Of a stretch of DNA of 5,372 nucleotides, positions 1 to 5,372 are shown piece after piece (within the stretch, counting starts at the first letter, position 1; each line of letters starts with the position of its first letter). The DNA lies in NCBI GenBank assembly GCA_022614705.1, contig JAKEIB010000298.1, forward strand, positions 1-5,372, written 5' to 3'. Below the pieces are notes generated by a model. The model was not told where the DNA came from, did not search any database, and saw nothing but the letters and a program-made list of their open reading frames with translations. This stretch comes from Planctomycetota bacterium. Lineage in GTDB: Bacteria; Planctomycetota; Planctomycetia; Pirellulales; Lacipirellulaceae. A program made the translations under genes and the position numbers.

Positions 1-87
1 CACCCAAAGCAAGCTCACACGTATGTCCAATAACCCTTCGCTAATTCGCGGCATCTTCTTCCGTTGTTGTGTTGCAGATTTTTTCGG
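1..87. other. 5' leader with no convincing gene
   Basis: This stretch is visibly richer in A and T than the coding DNA that follows. The frame of the downstream protein has a TAA at 31-33, so that gene cannot extend in frame past it. A second frame is open from base 2 to a TGA at 89-91, overlapping the candidate ATG at 88 as ATGA. Its 29-residue translation resembles neither a signal peptide nor a beta-solenoid. It could be the tail of an upstream gene, the shifted 5' part of the next gene, or noncoding. I see no clear promoter here. Confidence 0.4.
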
Positions 88-1788
88 ATGAGCCATAACA
101 TCAATAATGGTGGGACGTTTACCACGGGGCCAACCGACTTGCACTTGCTCAGGGCCACCGGCGCGATCAATATCGGCGGCGGTACGTTCAATCTAAACGG
201 CAATATGACGGTCGATGGCGGCACGATCACGTGCATCGACTGCGCGCTGAATCTGGCCACGGGCAAAACGCTCACGGCCCAGAACAACGCTCAAATTAAT
301 CTCGCATCCGGTATCTTCAATATCGGCGTCGGGAGCGGCACCAACACGCTGATCGTCAGCGGCGCTGGCACGACGTTCACTAACAGCGGACTCCTCCGCG
401 TTGGTTTCGGAGGGACGGGCATTCTGACGACAGAATCCGGTGGCGATGTGGCCAGCACAAGCGCCGGCCTCGCCCAGGGCACCTCGACGGCCACTGGCAC
501 CGTCACCGTCACCGGCGCCGACTCGACCTGGACCGTGACACAGGGACTTAATATTGGATCATTGCTTGGCGGAGCGGGCACGCTCACGATTCACTCCGGC
601 GGCAGCGTGACTGTCGGCGATCAGGTTCTCCTCTATGACAACTGCCTGCTGACACTCGACGATGGCACACTGACAACGGAGGCGATCGACTTCCGGGGTG
701 GACAGTTCGACTGGATCTCCGGCACGCTCCGCTGGACCAGCGGTTCTGGATTCGAGGTTGGCGCCGGCGAACCGTTTGGCTCGACGCTGTCGTTAAACCA
801 GAATCAGAGCCTCGTCGTCGACTCCCAGTTGCGCATCGATCCCGGCGCAATTCTCTCCGTGGAGAGCGGCGTCAATGCAGGTGCGGTCGATGTCTTCGCC
901 GGTGGTCAATTGTTCGTCGGTGGCGCCACGCAACAATTTGGCTCCCTCGCCGTCGTCGGGGGCGATCTGGTATTCAACAATACGACCGTGGTCAGCGGCC
1001 CGGTCACGAGTTTCACAGGCGGGGCGATCACCGCGCTCGGCGATGTGACGTTCAACGACCTGGTGGACGGCTCGGGCGACTTCTACGGCCCAGGCACCAT
1101 CACGTTTGCCGGCGGCATGGCTCCCGGCGATAACGTGGCGGAACTGGTCTTCCCGGCCGAAGTCAGCTTCGAAGGCGGCGTCACGCTTGCGGGCACCAAT
1201 ACCCTGTTCATCGAAATCGGCGGCCCGTCGCGCGGGACTGAGTATGATGCACTCGATGTCGCCGGCGCGCTAACGCTTGATGGCGCCCTCGACGTCTCGC
1301 TCGTGGACCTCGGCAGCGGCGTATTTGCGCCCGCGCTCGGCGACTCGTTCGACATCCTCGATTGGGCCAGCCTCAGCGGCACATTCGACACGCTCAACCT
1401 GCCTCCACTCAACGCCGACCTGATGTGGAACCCCTCGCTACTCTACACGACCGGCGCGCTGCGCGTCGCGCTGGCCGGCGACTTCAACGGCGATGGCTCT
1501 GTCGACGCGGCCGACTACGTTGTCTGGCGCAAGGGCGTCGGCGTTGCTTCCACGCCAGAAAACTACAACCTCTGGCGCACCAACTTTGGCCAATCCGCCG
1601 GTTCGGGTGCCACTGCTGGTGGCTCGGCATTCGCCGTGGCGAACTTGTCCCGCAGTGCGGATGCTGCTGTACCCGAGCCAACACCGCTTGTCTTGGTTTG
1701 CTTAACCACGGCTGCCGGACTGTGGCTGCGTTTGAGTCGCGTTGGTTCGCGGGCTGTTCGTTGTCGCCACATGGTGGCAGGAGCATAG
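88..1788 (+). CDS. PEP-CTERM beta-solenoid protein with dockerin-like loop, N-terminus missing or frameshifted
   Basis: Probable exported surface or matrix protein of 566 residues counted from the ATG at 88; a TTG at 64 would add 8. The first ~370 residues are Gly/Thr/Ser-rich short strands typical of a right-handed beta-solenoid, with two T5SS/PEP-CTERM-type repeats around F97 and W148. A compact beta module follows (FDILDWASLSGTFDTL, about residues 421-436). Next comes a dockerin-like calcium loop, DFNGDGSVDAAD, from D465, with ligand positions D-x-N-x-D-G...D, ending near NLWRTNFG. The C-terminus is a PEP-CTERM sorting signal: VPEP at 528-531, a hydrophobic stretch, then Arg-rich residues to 566. 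Exosortase-type processing is known for this signal and normally needs an N-terminal signal peptide, which is absent. Neither start has a convincing ribosome binding site, and the WxxxxNW-GVP opening seen in its paralogue downstream is also missing. I infer a 5' truncation or frameshift. The stop lies 2 bases before the next gene, suggesting an operon. The molecular function is unknown. Confidence 0.8.
   Translation: MSHNINNGGTFTTGPTDLHLLRATGAINIGGGTFNLNGNMTVDGGTITCIDCALNLATGKTLTAQNNAQINLASGIFNIGVGSGTNTLIVSGAGTTFTNSGLLRVGFGGTGILTTESGGDVASTSAGLAQGTSTATGTVTVTGADSTWTVTQGLNIGSLLGGAGTLTIHSGGSVTVGDQVLLYDNCLLTLDDGTLTTEAIDFRGGQFDWISGTLRWTSGSGFEVGAGEPFGSTLSLNQNQSLVVDSQLRIDPGAILSVESGVNAGAVDVFAGGQLFVGGATQQFGSLAVVGGDLVFNNTTVVSGPVTSFTGGAITALGDVTFNDLVDGSGDFYGPGTITFAGGMAPGDNVAELVFPAEVSFEGGVTLAGTNTLFIEIGGPSRGTEYDALDVAGALTLDGALDVSLVDLGSGVFAPALGDSFDILDWASLSGTFDTLNLPPLNADLMWNPSLLYTTGALRVALAGDFNGDGSVDAADYVVWRKGVGVASTPENYNLWRTNFGQSAGSGATAGGSAFAVANLSRSADAAVPEPTPLVLVCLTTAAGLWLRLSRVGSRAVRCRHMVAGA
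349..642 (+). repeat. T5SS/PEP-CTERM-type repeats in the first protein
   Basis: Two solenoid repeats are recognisable. Each has the pattern V-S/T-G-A-x-S/T-T-F/W followed by L-x-V/I-G and then G-x-L-T-x-x-S-G-G. The aromatic positions F97 and W148 are 51 residues apart, close to the ~48-residue period in the paralogous downstream gene. The rest of the solenoid is too degenerate to divide with confidence. Confidence 0.55.
1348..1590 (+). repeat. Paralogous 3' module, copy 1
   Basis: This segment encodes FDILDW through the dockerin-like loop to WRTNFG (81 residues). It is homologous to the same part of the second gene at 3633-3881 (83 residues). The first 50 bases (1348-1397) match 3633-3682 with only 3 differences, and the dockerin part also aligns closely. 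This points to tandem gene duplication, possibly with gene conversion or selection on the sorting end. The sequence differs by two extra codons just before the calcium loop in copy 2. Confidence 0.85.
1779..1783 (+). promoter_or_regulatory. Ribosome binding site of the second PEP-CTERM gene
   Basis: AGGAG lies 7 bases upstream of the ATG at 1791, inside the last codons of the first gene. It fixes the start of the second gene at 1791 although its frame is open much further upstream. The placement suggests coupled translation of the pair. Confidence 0.8.
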
Positions 1789-1790
1789 AT

Positions 1791-4352
1791 ATGCGTCGCC
1801 GATCTACGTTGCGCGCTGGAATCCGCGTTCTTGCGATCTGCATGATGTTGACTGTTAGTTCGGCAGCTCACGCCGTCACGACCAGTTGGAACACTGACGT
1901 GAGCGGCCTCTTCACCACGGCCGCCAACTGGGACAACGGTGTGCCCGACAGCGACGATACGGCCATCTTCAACCGCGGCTTCGTCGGCTACACGGTCACG
2001 TTCCCGGGCGGAACGATCTTCGAGCCGCCGGTGAACTATGCAATCAACTATCTCCGCGTGAATAACAACCACGTCAATTTTGTCTGGAATGACTCCTTCC
2101 CCTTACAAGCGAGCCCCAGCCTCTCGGTCCTCAACCCTGACGTGTCGATTGTCGTGGGCGAGAACGCTGGGGAGGTGGGGATACTCGGCACGACACTCGC
2201 CAGTTTCTCCGGCGCGAACACATCCATCGGCCGCGCCCCTGGCGCCAATGGCACGCTCAACGTCGTCGGGGGAACGTTCAGCATGAGCGGCAATCTCGAC
2301 GTCGGCGATTCGGGTACGGGCACGTTGAATGTCACCAACGGCGGCGACGTCGTCAGCAGCCTCAGCCACATCGGCCAATTTACGGGCGGCGAGGGCCACG
2401 TCACGGTTTCTGGCACCGGCTCCAGCATCACTGTGCCCCAGCTATATCTCGGCGGCAGCCCGTCTTCACCCGGTTCATCCGGCGGAGGCGCCGGCACGCT
2501 GACGATTCAAGATGGCGGGACCGTTTCGACGGGGACCGAAGCGCAATCGTACATTGGCTTCAGGGGTTCAGGCGCCCTGAACATCCAAAACGGCGGATCG
2601 TTTTCCGGTAGCGCGACGATTTCGTTCGACCATGGTTCGACCGGCACGGTGATGGTCACCGGTCCCGGATCGCAATGGATTGAGTACTCGCAACTTGATG
2701 TCGGACAGAGTAGCAATAGCACTGGGACGCTGACTATTTTGAATGGAGGTTTGGTCTCTGGCTCTTCCAGCTGGGTCCGCTCGACCGGCACAGCGACGGT
2801 CTCCGGGGACGGCTCGACCTGGAACAACAGTCTCGGTCTTACCGTAGACAGCAACTTGACAATTGACGATGGCGGCAGCGTCACCAGCGGCACTGCCGAC
2901 ATCGGTTTATTATCCTCCACGGACAGCAGCGTGACCGTCGCCGGCGCGGGCTCGCAGTGGACGATCGCCGGGGAGCTTCGTGTGGGCCGTTTTTTCAGCC
3001 GCGGCACGCTGAACGTCACGAACGGCGGCATTGTCTCAAGCGCCGCCGCTTTGCTGGGCGCAGGGGAGGAGGGTGGGACGGTCAACGTCGATGGACCGGA
3101 TTCGACCTGGACGATTGACGGTGTACTTGATGTGGGTGCATTCGGCCCCGGCACGCTGAGCATCACAGGCGGCAGTACAGTTTCGAATGGTACCGCATTT
3201 GTCGGTCCCATTAGCAGCGCGATCACCGTTGACGGCCCTGGCTCGACCTGGACCTCCGAAGGCGATCTCATCATCGATTCCGGTGAGCTTATGGTGTCCG
3301 ACGGCGCGACCGTCGCCGTGAACAGCGGTATTCTGGAGATCGGACAAGCAAGCCGAGTTGCCGGCGACGGCCTCCTTTCTGGCATCGTGATCAACCGGGG
3401 CCTGATCAATCCCGGCCTGAACCCCGGCGCCATGACGGGCGTTACGACGGGCTCCCTCGATGTCGACGGATTGTACTACATTCAATCATCCACCGGTGAG
3501 TTGCAAATTCGTCTCGCAGGCACCACGCCCGGAACTGACTACGATCAATTGCAAGTGAATGGCGCCGTCACGTTGAATGGCACATTGTCGGTCGCCCTAG
3601 CCAATTCTTTCGCGCCGTCCGCCGGCAACGTGTTCGACATCCTCGATTGGGGCAGCCTCAGCGGCACGTTCGACACGCTCCAGCTCCCAATGCTCGCCGC
3701 CGGGCTGGAATGGGATACGTCGCATCTTTATGTGACCGGCGTGCTCAGCGTCGTGCCGATGCTGCCGGGCGATTACAACGACGACGGCGCCGTTGACGCC
3801 GCCGATTACGTCGCCTGGCGCAAAGGCGTGGGCGTAGCCACAACCCCCGCCAACTACGATCTCTGGCGCACGAACTTTGGCCGCACCGCCGGCAGCGGAG
3901 CAAGTGTTTCGACCAATGGTTTCTCTCAAGTGCCGGAGCCGGCGTCGGTGATGTTGATCGTGGCCGGAATCGTTATCGGCCGGCTGACGGTAAGCCGCAG
4001 GCGCCGTTATGACACCGCCGCGCTCGGCGCTTTTTTCTTGAGTTTCGGTGGGCGGCGACTTAGAATACCCCGCGTTGGACCGCCCGGCCAAGGACCTGTC
4101 GAACGGTTTAATCCCTGCAAGATTCCTCTGCTTGATTCAATCTTAGGGAGTTCCAATGAATCGTCGGCACATTGGCGTGATAATGCTGGCAACTTTTTGT
4201 CCGCCGATCAACATTTGTTCCGCGGAAGTGACCGGGACAACCGGCGGCGGACAGACGCATCCGAACCTGCAGCCCTCGTTGGCGTTGAACTACAGCATTG
4301 CCTTAAACGGCATCTTTCCCTCGCAGAACGGCGTAGGCGGCGGCAGCATTAG
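1791..4352 (+). CDS. PEP-CTERM T5SS-type repeat protein with dockerin-like loop; abnormal C-terminal extension
   Basis: Probable exported cell-surface or matrix protein; the open frame encodes 853 residues. Residues 1-28 form a signal peptide: RRR n-region, hydrophobic core, cleavage likely after A-H-A28. Residues ~34-55 carry a W...ANWDNGVPDSDD opening common in secreted planctomycete and verrucomicrobial proteins. Residues ~151-518 are a solenoid of about 48-residue repeats. A C-terminal beta module has FDILDWGSLSGTFDTL. A dockerin-like loop DYNDDGAVDAAD starts at D661, with the calcium ligand pattern D-x-N-x-D-G...D intact. A PEP-CTERM signal occupies residues 714-739 (VPEP, hydrophobic span, SRRRR). 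In this family the Arg cluster ends the protein, but here the frame runs on for 114 unrelated Arg-rich residues. That tail crosses a terminator and a promoter and overlaps the next gene by 197 bases. I infer that the real end is near 4007-4012, where a TGA at 4010 lies in another frame, and that a frameshift or sequence error removed it. Transcription is likely shared with the first gene. The ligand or function is unknown. Confidence 0.88.
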   Translation: MRRRSTLRAGIRVLAICMMLTVSSAAHAVTTSWNTDVSGLFTTAANWDNGVPDSDDTAIFNRGFVGYTVTFPGGTIFEPPVNYAINYLRVNNNHVNFVWNDSFPLQASPSLSVLNPDVSIVVGENAGEVGILGTTLASFSGANTSIGRAPGANGTLNVVGGTFSMSGNLDVGDSGTGTLNVTNGGDVVSSLSHIGQFTGGEGHVTVSGTGSSITVPQLYLGGSPSSPGSSGGGAGTLTIQDGGTVSTGTEAQSYIGFRGSGALNIQNGGSFSGSATISFDHGSTGTVMVTGPGSQWIEYSQLDVGQSSNSTGTLTILNGGLVSGSSSWVRSTGTATVSGDGSTWNNSLGLTVDSNLTIDDGGSVTSGTADIGLLSSTDSSVTVAGAGSQWTIAGELRVGRFFSRGTLNVTNGGIVSSAAALLGAGEEGGTVNVDGPDSTWTIDGVLDVGAFGPGTLSITGGSTVSNGTAFVGPISSAITVDGPGSTWTSEGDLIIDSGELMVSDGATVAVNSGILEIGQASRVAGDGLLSGIVINRGLINPGLNPGAMTGVTTGSLDVDGLYYIQSSTGELQIRLAGTTPGTDYDQLQVNGAVTLNGTLSVALANSFAPSAGNVFDILDWGSLSGTFDTLQLPMLAAGLEWDTSHLYVTGVLSVVPMLPGDYNDDGAVDAADYVAWRKGVGVATTPANYDLWRTNFGRTAGSGASVSTNGFSQVPEPASVMLIVAGIVIGRLTVSRRRRYDTAALGAFFLSFGGRRLRIPRVGPPGQGPVERFNPCKIPLLDSILGSSNESSAHWRDNAGNFLSADQHLFRGSDRDNRRRTDASEPAALVGVELQHCLKRHLSLAERRRRRQH
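2241..3344 (+). repeat. Array of ~48-residue solenoid repeats (T5SS/PEP-CTERM-associated type)
   Basis: About seven units follow the pattern G-T-L-x-I/V-x-x-G-G-x-V-S, a spacer, then x-V-T-V-x-G-x-G-S-x-W and L-x-V-G. The marker tryptophans fall at residues 296, 344, 390, 440 and 487, spacings of 48, 46, 50 and 47. An earlier unit has I213 in place of Trp and is followed by an 83-residue gap holding an extra GALNIQNGGSFSG strand pair. The pattern fits the repeat family named T5SS/PEP-CTERM-associated repeat (TIGR04393, from memory). Repeats are diverged at DNA level, so the array is old. Confidence 0.8.
3633..3881 (+). repeat. Paralogous 3' module, copy 2
   Basis: This is the counterpart of 1348-1590. 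It encodes FDILDWGSLSGTFDTL, a short beta module and the dockerin-like loop ending in WRTNFG. The close DNA match over 3633-3682 could support unequal recombination that deletes the intervening ~2.3 kb and fuses the two genes. Confidence 0.85.
3999..4036 (+). terminator. Rho-independent terminator after the PEP-CTERM gene pair
   Basis: AGGCGCCG (3999-4006) pairs with CGGCGCTT (4025-4032), with one G-T wobble and an 18-base loop, ahead of TTTTTT (4031-4036). A tighter alternative is CGCCG (4016-4020) with CGGCG (4025-4029) around a CGCT loop, then C and six T. Either form lies right after the PEP-CTERM Arg cluster, where transcription of genes 1 and 2 would be expected to stop. It lies inside the extended open frame, which argues that the extension is not natural. 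Confidence 0.65.
4038..4066 (+). promoter_or_regulatory. Sigma-70-like promoter for the tail-collar gene
   Basis: A -35 box TTGAGT (4038-4043) and a -10 box TAGAAT (4061-4066) are separated by exactly 17 bases. They match the consensus at 4 of 6 and 5 of 6 positions. Transcription would begin near 4073, giving a leader of about 83 bases. The position immediately after a terminator makes an independent transcription unit plausible. Planctomycete promoters are not well defined, so this is a prediction. Confidence 0.5.
4145..4150 (+). promoter_or_regulatory. Ribosome binding site of the tail-collar gene
   Basis: AGGGAG lies 5 bases before the ATG at 4156. It supports this start over the in-frame ATG at 4183, which would cut through the hydrophobic core of the signal peptide. 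Confidence 0.75.
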
Positions 4353-5372
4353 CGAGCCGTTTCTCGGCGAAATCGCGCTGTTGTCAAGCAACTTTGCGCC
4401 GCGGGGGTGGGCCTTGGCACGGGGCCAGTTGTTGCCCATAAATCAAAACCAGGCGCTGTTCACGCTGCTCGGGACGACGTACGGCGGCAATGGCTTCACG
4501 ACGTTCGCGCTCCCTGATTTGCAGGGGCGCGTGCCGATCGGCGCCGGACAGGGGCCGGGGTTGACCAACCGACCGCGCGGCCAGGCGACTGGCACCGAAG
4601 TCGTGACGCTCACCGAGAACCAGATGCCGTCCCACTCCCATTCGCTGCCGACGCTCGGCGGCATGACCGGCGCGACTGGCGGTGGTGTGGCGCACTCCGA
4701 AATGCAGCCATCCCTGCCGTTGAACTACATTATTGCGCTGCAGGGCATCGATCCGTCGCAGAGCGCCGAAGGCGGCGGCAGCGGCATCAATCCGTACGTG
4801 GGCCAGGTCGCGCTGGTCGCTAGCAGCTTCGCACCGAGAGGCTGGGCCTTGGCCGATGGCGCGCTGCTTACCATTTCTCCTGAGACGGACGTCTTATATT
4901 CGCAACTGGGCACGACGTATGGCGGCGACGGCATCACGACGTTCGCGCTGCCCGACCTGCGTGGCCGCGCGGCGATTGGCTTCGGACAGGGACCGGGGCT
5001 TACGAATCGCCAATTGGGACAGAACGTCGGCGCCGAATCAGTCGCGCTGAGCGCTGCCGAACTGGCGCCCCATTCTCATTCGCTGCCGATGGTCGGAGGA
5101 ACGACCGGACTCGCGGGCACCGGCGCGGTGCACTCGAATATGCAGCCCTCGCTCGGTTTGAATTACATCATCGCGCTAGATGGCATTTTTCCATCTCCAA
5201 GCGGCGCCGGCGCCGGAAGCGGAGGCGGCGGGCAACCGTATTTCGGCGAGATCATTCTGTTTGCCGGAAGCTCAGCGCCAAGCGGTTGGGCGTTTGCGGA
5301 TGGTTCGGTGCTCCCAATCATCGACCATGAGACCCTGTTTAACCTGATCGGCACGACCTATGGCGGCGACGG
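4156..5372 (+). CDS. Secreted protein of tandem phage-tail-collar modules (microcystin-dependent-protein-like), 3' end outside the window
   Basis: The frame is open without a stop from ATG 4156 to the window edge (405 codons plus 2 bases), so the protein is partial at its C-terminus. Residues 1-23 look like a signal peptide: NRRH, hydrophobic core, likely cleavage after C-S-A23. Next comes an H-x-N-L-Q-P-S-L...LNYSIALNGIFPS segment (35-56), which in single-domain relatives is the C-terminal end. Three collar cores follow, starting near P68, P213 and P361, each with F/VGE/QI/V, APxGWA, GTTYGG and, in the first two, TFALPDLxGR and GQGPGLTNR. HSHSLP motifs at 160-165 and 306-311 resemble the metal-binding HxH of phage tail fibres. 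Known relatives usually have one collar domain of roughly 170-190 residues and no signal peptide. Unit 1 has R89 where units 2 and 3 have Asp (D234, D382). It likely has its own promoter. Role inferred as an extracellular or envelope structural or adhesive protein; the ligand is unknown. Confidence 0.9.
   Translation, partial: MNRRHIGVIMLATFCPPINICSAEVTGTTGGGQTHPNLQPSLALNYSIALNGIFPSQNGVGGGSISEPFLGEIALLSSNFAPRGWALARGQLLPINQNQALFTLLGTTYGGNGFTTFALPDLQGRVPIGAGQGPGLTNRPRGQATGTEVVTLTENQMPSHSHSLPTLGGMTGATGGGVAHSEMQPSLPLNYIIALQGIDPSQSAEGGGSGINPYVGQVALVASSFAPRGWALADGALLTISPETDVLYSQLGTTYGGDGITTFALPDLRGRAAIGFGQGPGLTNRQLGQNVGAESVALSAAELAPHSHSLPMVGGTTGLAGTGAVHSNMQPSLGLNYIIALDGIFPSPSGAGAGSGGGGQPYFGEIILFAGSSAPSGWAFADGSVLPIIDHETLFNLIGTTYGGD
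4258..4692 (+). repeat. Tail-collar repeat unit 1
   Basis: A 145-residue unit counted from HPNLQPSL (residue 35) to just before the next HSEMQPSL. It holds LNYSIALNGIFPS, a Gly-rich linker, the collar core and the HSHSLP motif. Counted as relatives are folded, the unit starts at the collar core near residue 68 and ends with the next LNY-IAL segment. Confidence 0.85.
4693..5130 (+). repeat. Tail-collar repeat unit 2
   Basis: A 146-residue unit from HSEMQPSL (residue 180). It repeats all landmarks of unit 1: LNYIIALQGI, APRGWALADG, GTTYGGDG, TFALPDLRGR, GQGPGLTNR and HSHSLP. The DNA is clearly related but diverged, as expected for an older duplication kept by selection. Confidence 0.88.
5131..5372 (+). 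repeat. Tail-collar repeat unit 3, cut by the window end
   Basis: Begins with HSNMQPSLGLNYIIALDGIFPS (residue 326), then a Gly/Ala/Ser linker, FGEIILFAG, APSGWAFADG and GTTYGGD. The window stops before the ALPDLRGR part, so the number of further units and the C-terminal tail cannot be seen. Confidence 0.85.

Noticed and set aside
72..100. Possible promoter TTGCAG-17-ATAACA upstream of or at the first gene
   Set aside because: The -10 box is poor and it lies across the candidate start codon, so it would not transcribe the whole gene.
1362..1790. Upstream in-frame extension of the second PEP-CTERM gene
   Set aside because: It overlaps the conserved dockerin and PEP-CTERM coding part of gene 1 in another frame and its translation is Arg-rich and nondescript. 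ATG 1791 has a good ribosome binding site and a signal peptide directly after it.
522..3252. Repeated 11-mer CTCGACCTGGA at 522, 2813 and 3242
   Set aside because: It encodes the conserved S-T-W of the solenoid units, so it is explained by protein repeat conservation and shared codon choice rather than a DNA-level element or CRISPR-like array.
2507..3433. Long open frame on the - strand (308 codons)
   Set aside because: Its product is rich in Pro, Ser and Val and low-complexity, as expected for the antisense of Gly/Thr-rich solenoid codons. No start signal is evident and the + strand protein is convincing.
4119..4144. Inverted repeat AAGATT / AATCTT in the leader of the collar gene
   Set aside because: The stem is only six mostly A-T pairs with a 14-base loop; such pairs arise easily by chance. 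I would not call it a regulatory element.
4733..5050. 105-codon + strand frame inside the collar gene, plus several - strand frames between 4384 and 5354
   Set aside because: All are shadows of the collar repeats. The - strand ones recur at similar places in each repeat, as shadows would.

Overview
The window reads as a piece of a planctomycete genome, most likely of the Pirellulales type, or a related metagenomic contig. The clues are GC-rich coding DNA, secreted beta-solenoid proteins that end in a dockerin-like calcium loop followed by a PEP-CTERM sorting tail, and a short spacing between such genes. This assignment is inferred from protein architecture; no marker gene is present. All supported genes are on the + strand.

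Layout. Bases 1-87 are AT-richer and hold no convincing gene. A first PEP-CTERM protein runs to 1788, but its N-terminus is defective or unresolved: it has no signal peptide and no good ribosome binding site. Two bases later, with a good Shine-Dalgarno sequence inside the end of gene 1, a second, paralogous PEP-CTERM protein starts at 1791 with a clear signal peptide. Its middle is an array of about 48-residue T5SS/PEP-CTERM-type repeats. Its natural end should be the Arg-rich tail near 4007, but the frame stays open to 4352. That extension crosses a hairpin-plus-T-run terminator, a sigma-70-like promoter and the start of gene 3. From 4156 to the window edge there is an open frame with no stop. 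It encodes a secreted protein of tandem phage-tail-collar (microcystin-dependent-protein-like) modules, cut by the end of the window in its third unit.

Working together. Genes 1 and 2 look like a tandem-duplicated, co-transcribed pair of exported, exosortase-sorted surface or matrix proteins; their last ~245 coding bases are homologous and include a 50-base stretch with only 3 differences. Gene 3 appears to have its own promoter and is also exported. All three products therefore point to the cell envelope or extracellular matrix. No enzyme, RNA gene, CRISPR array or transposase was found. The most unusual items are the exported multi-unit tail-collar protein and the two reading-frame anomalies, one at the start of gene 1 and one at the end of gene 2.
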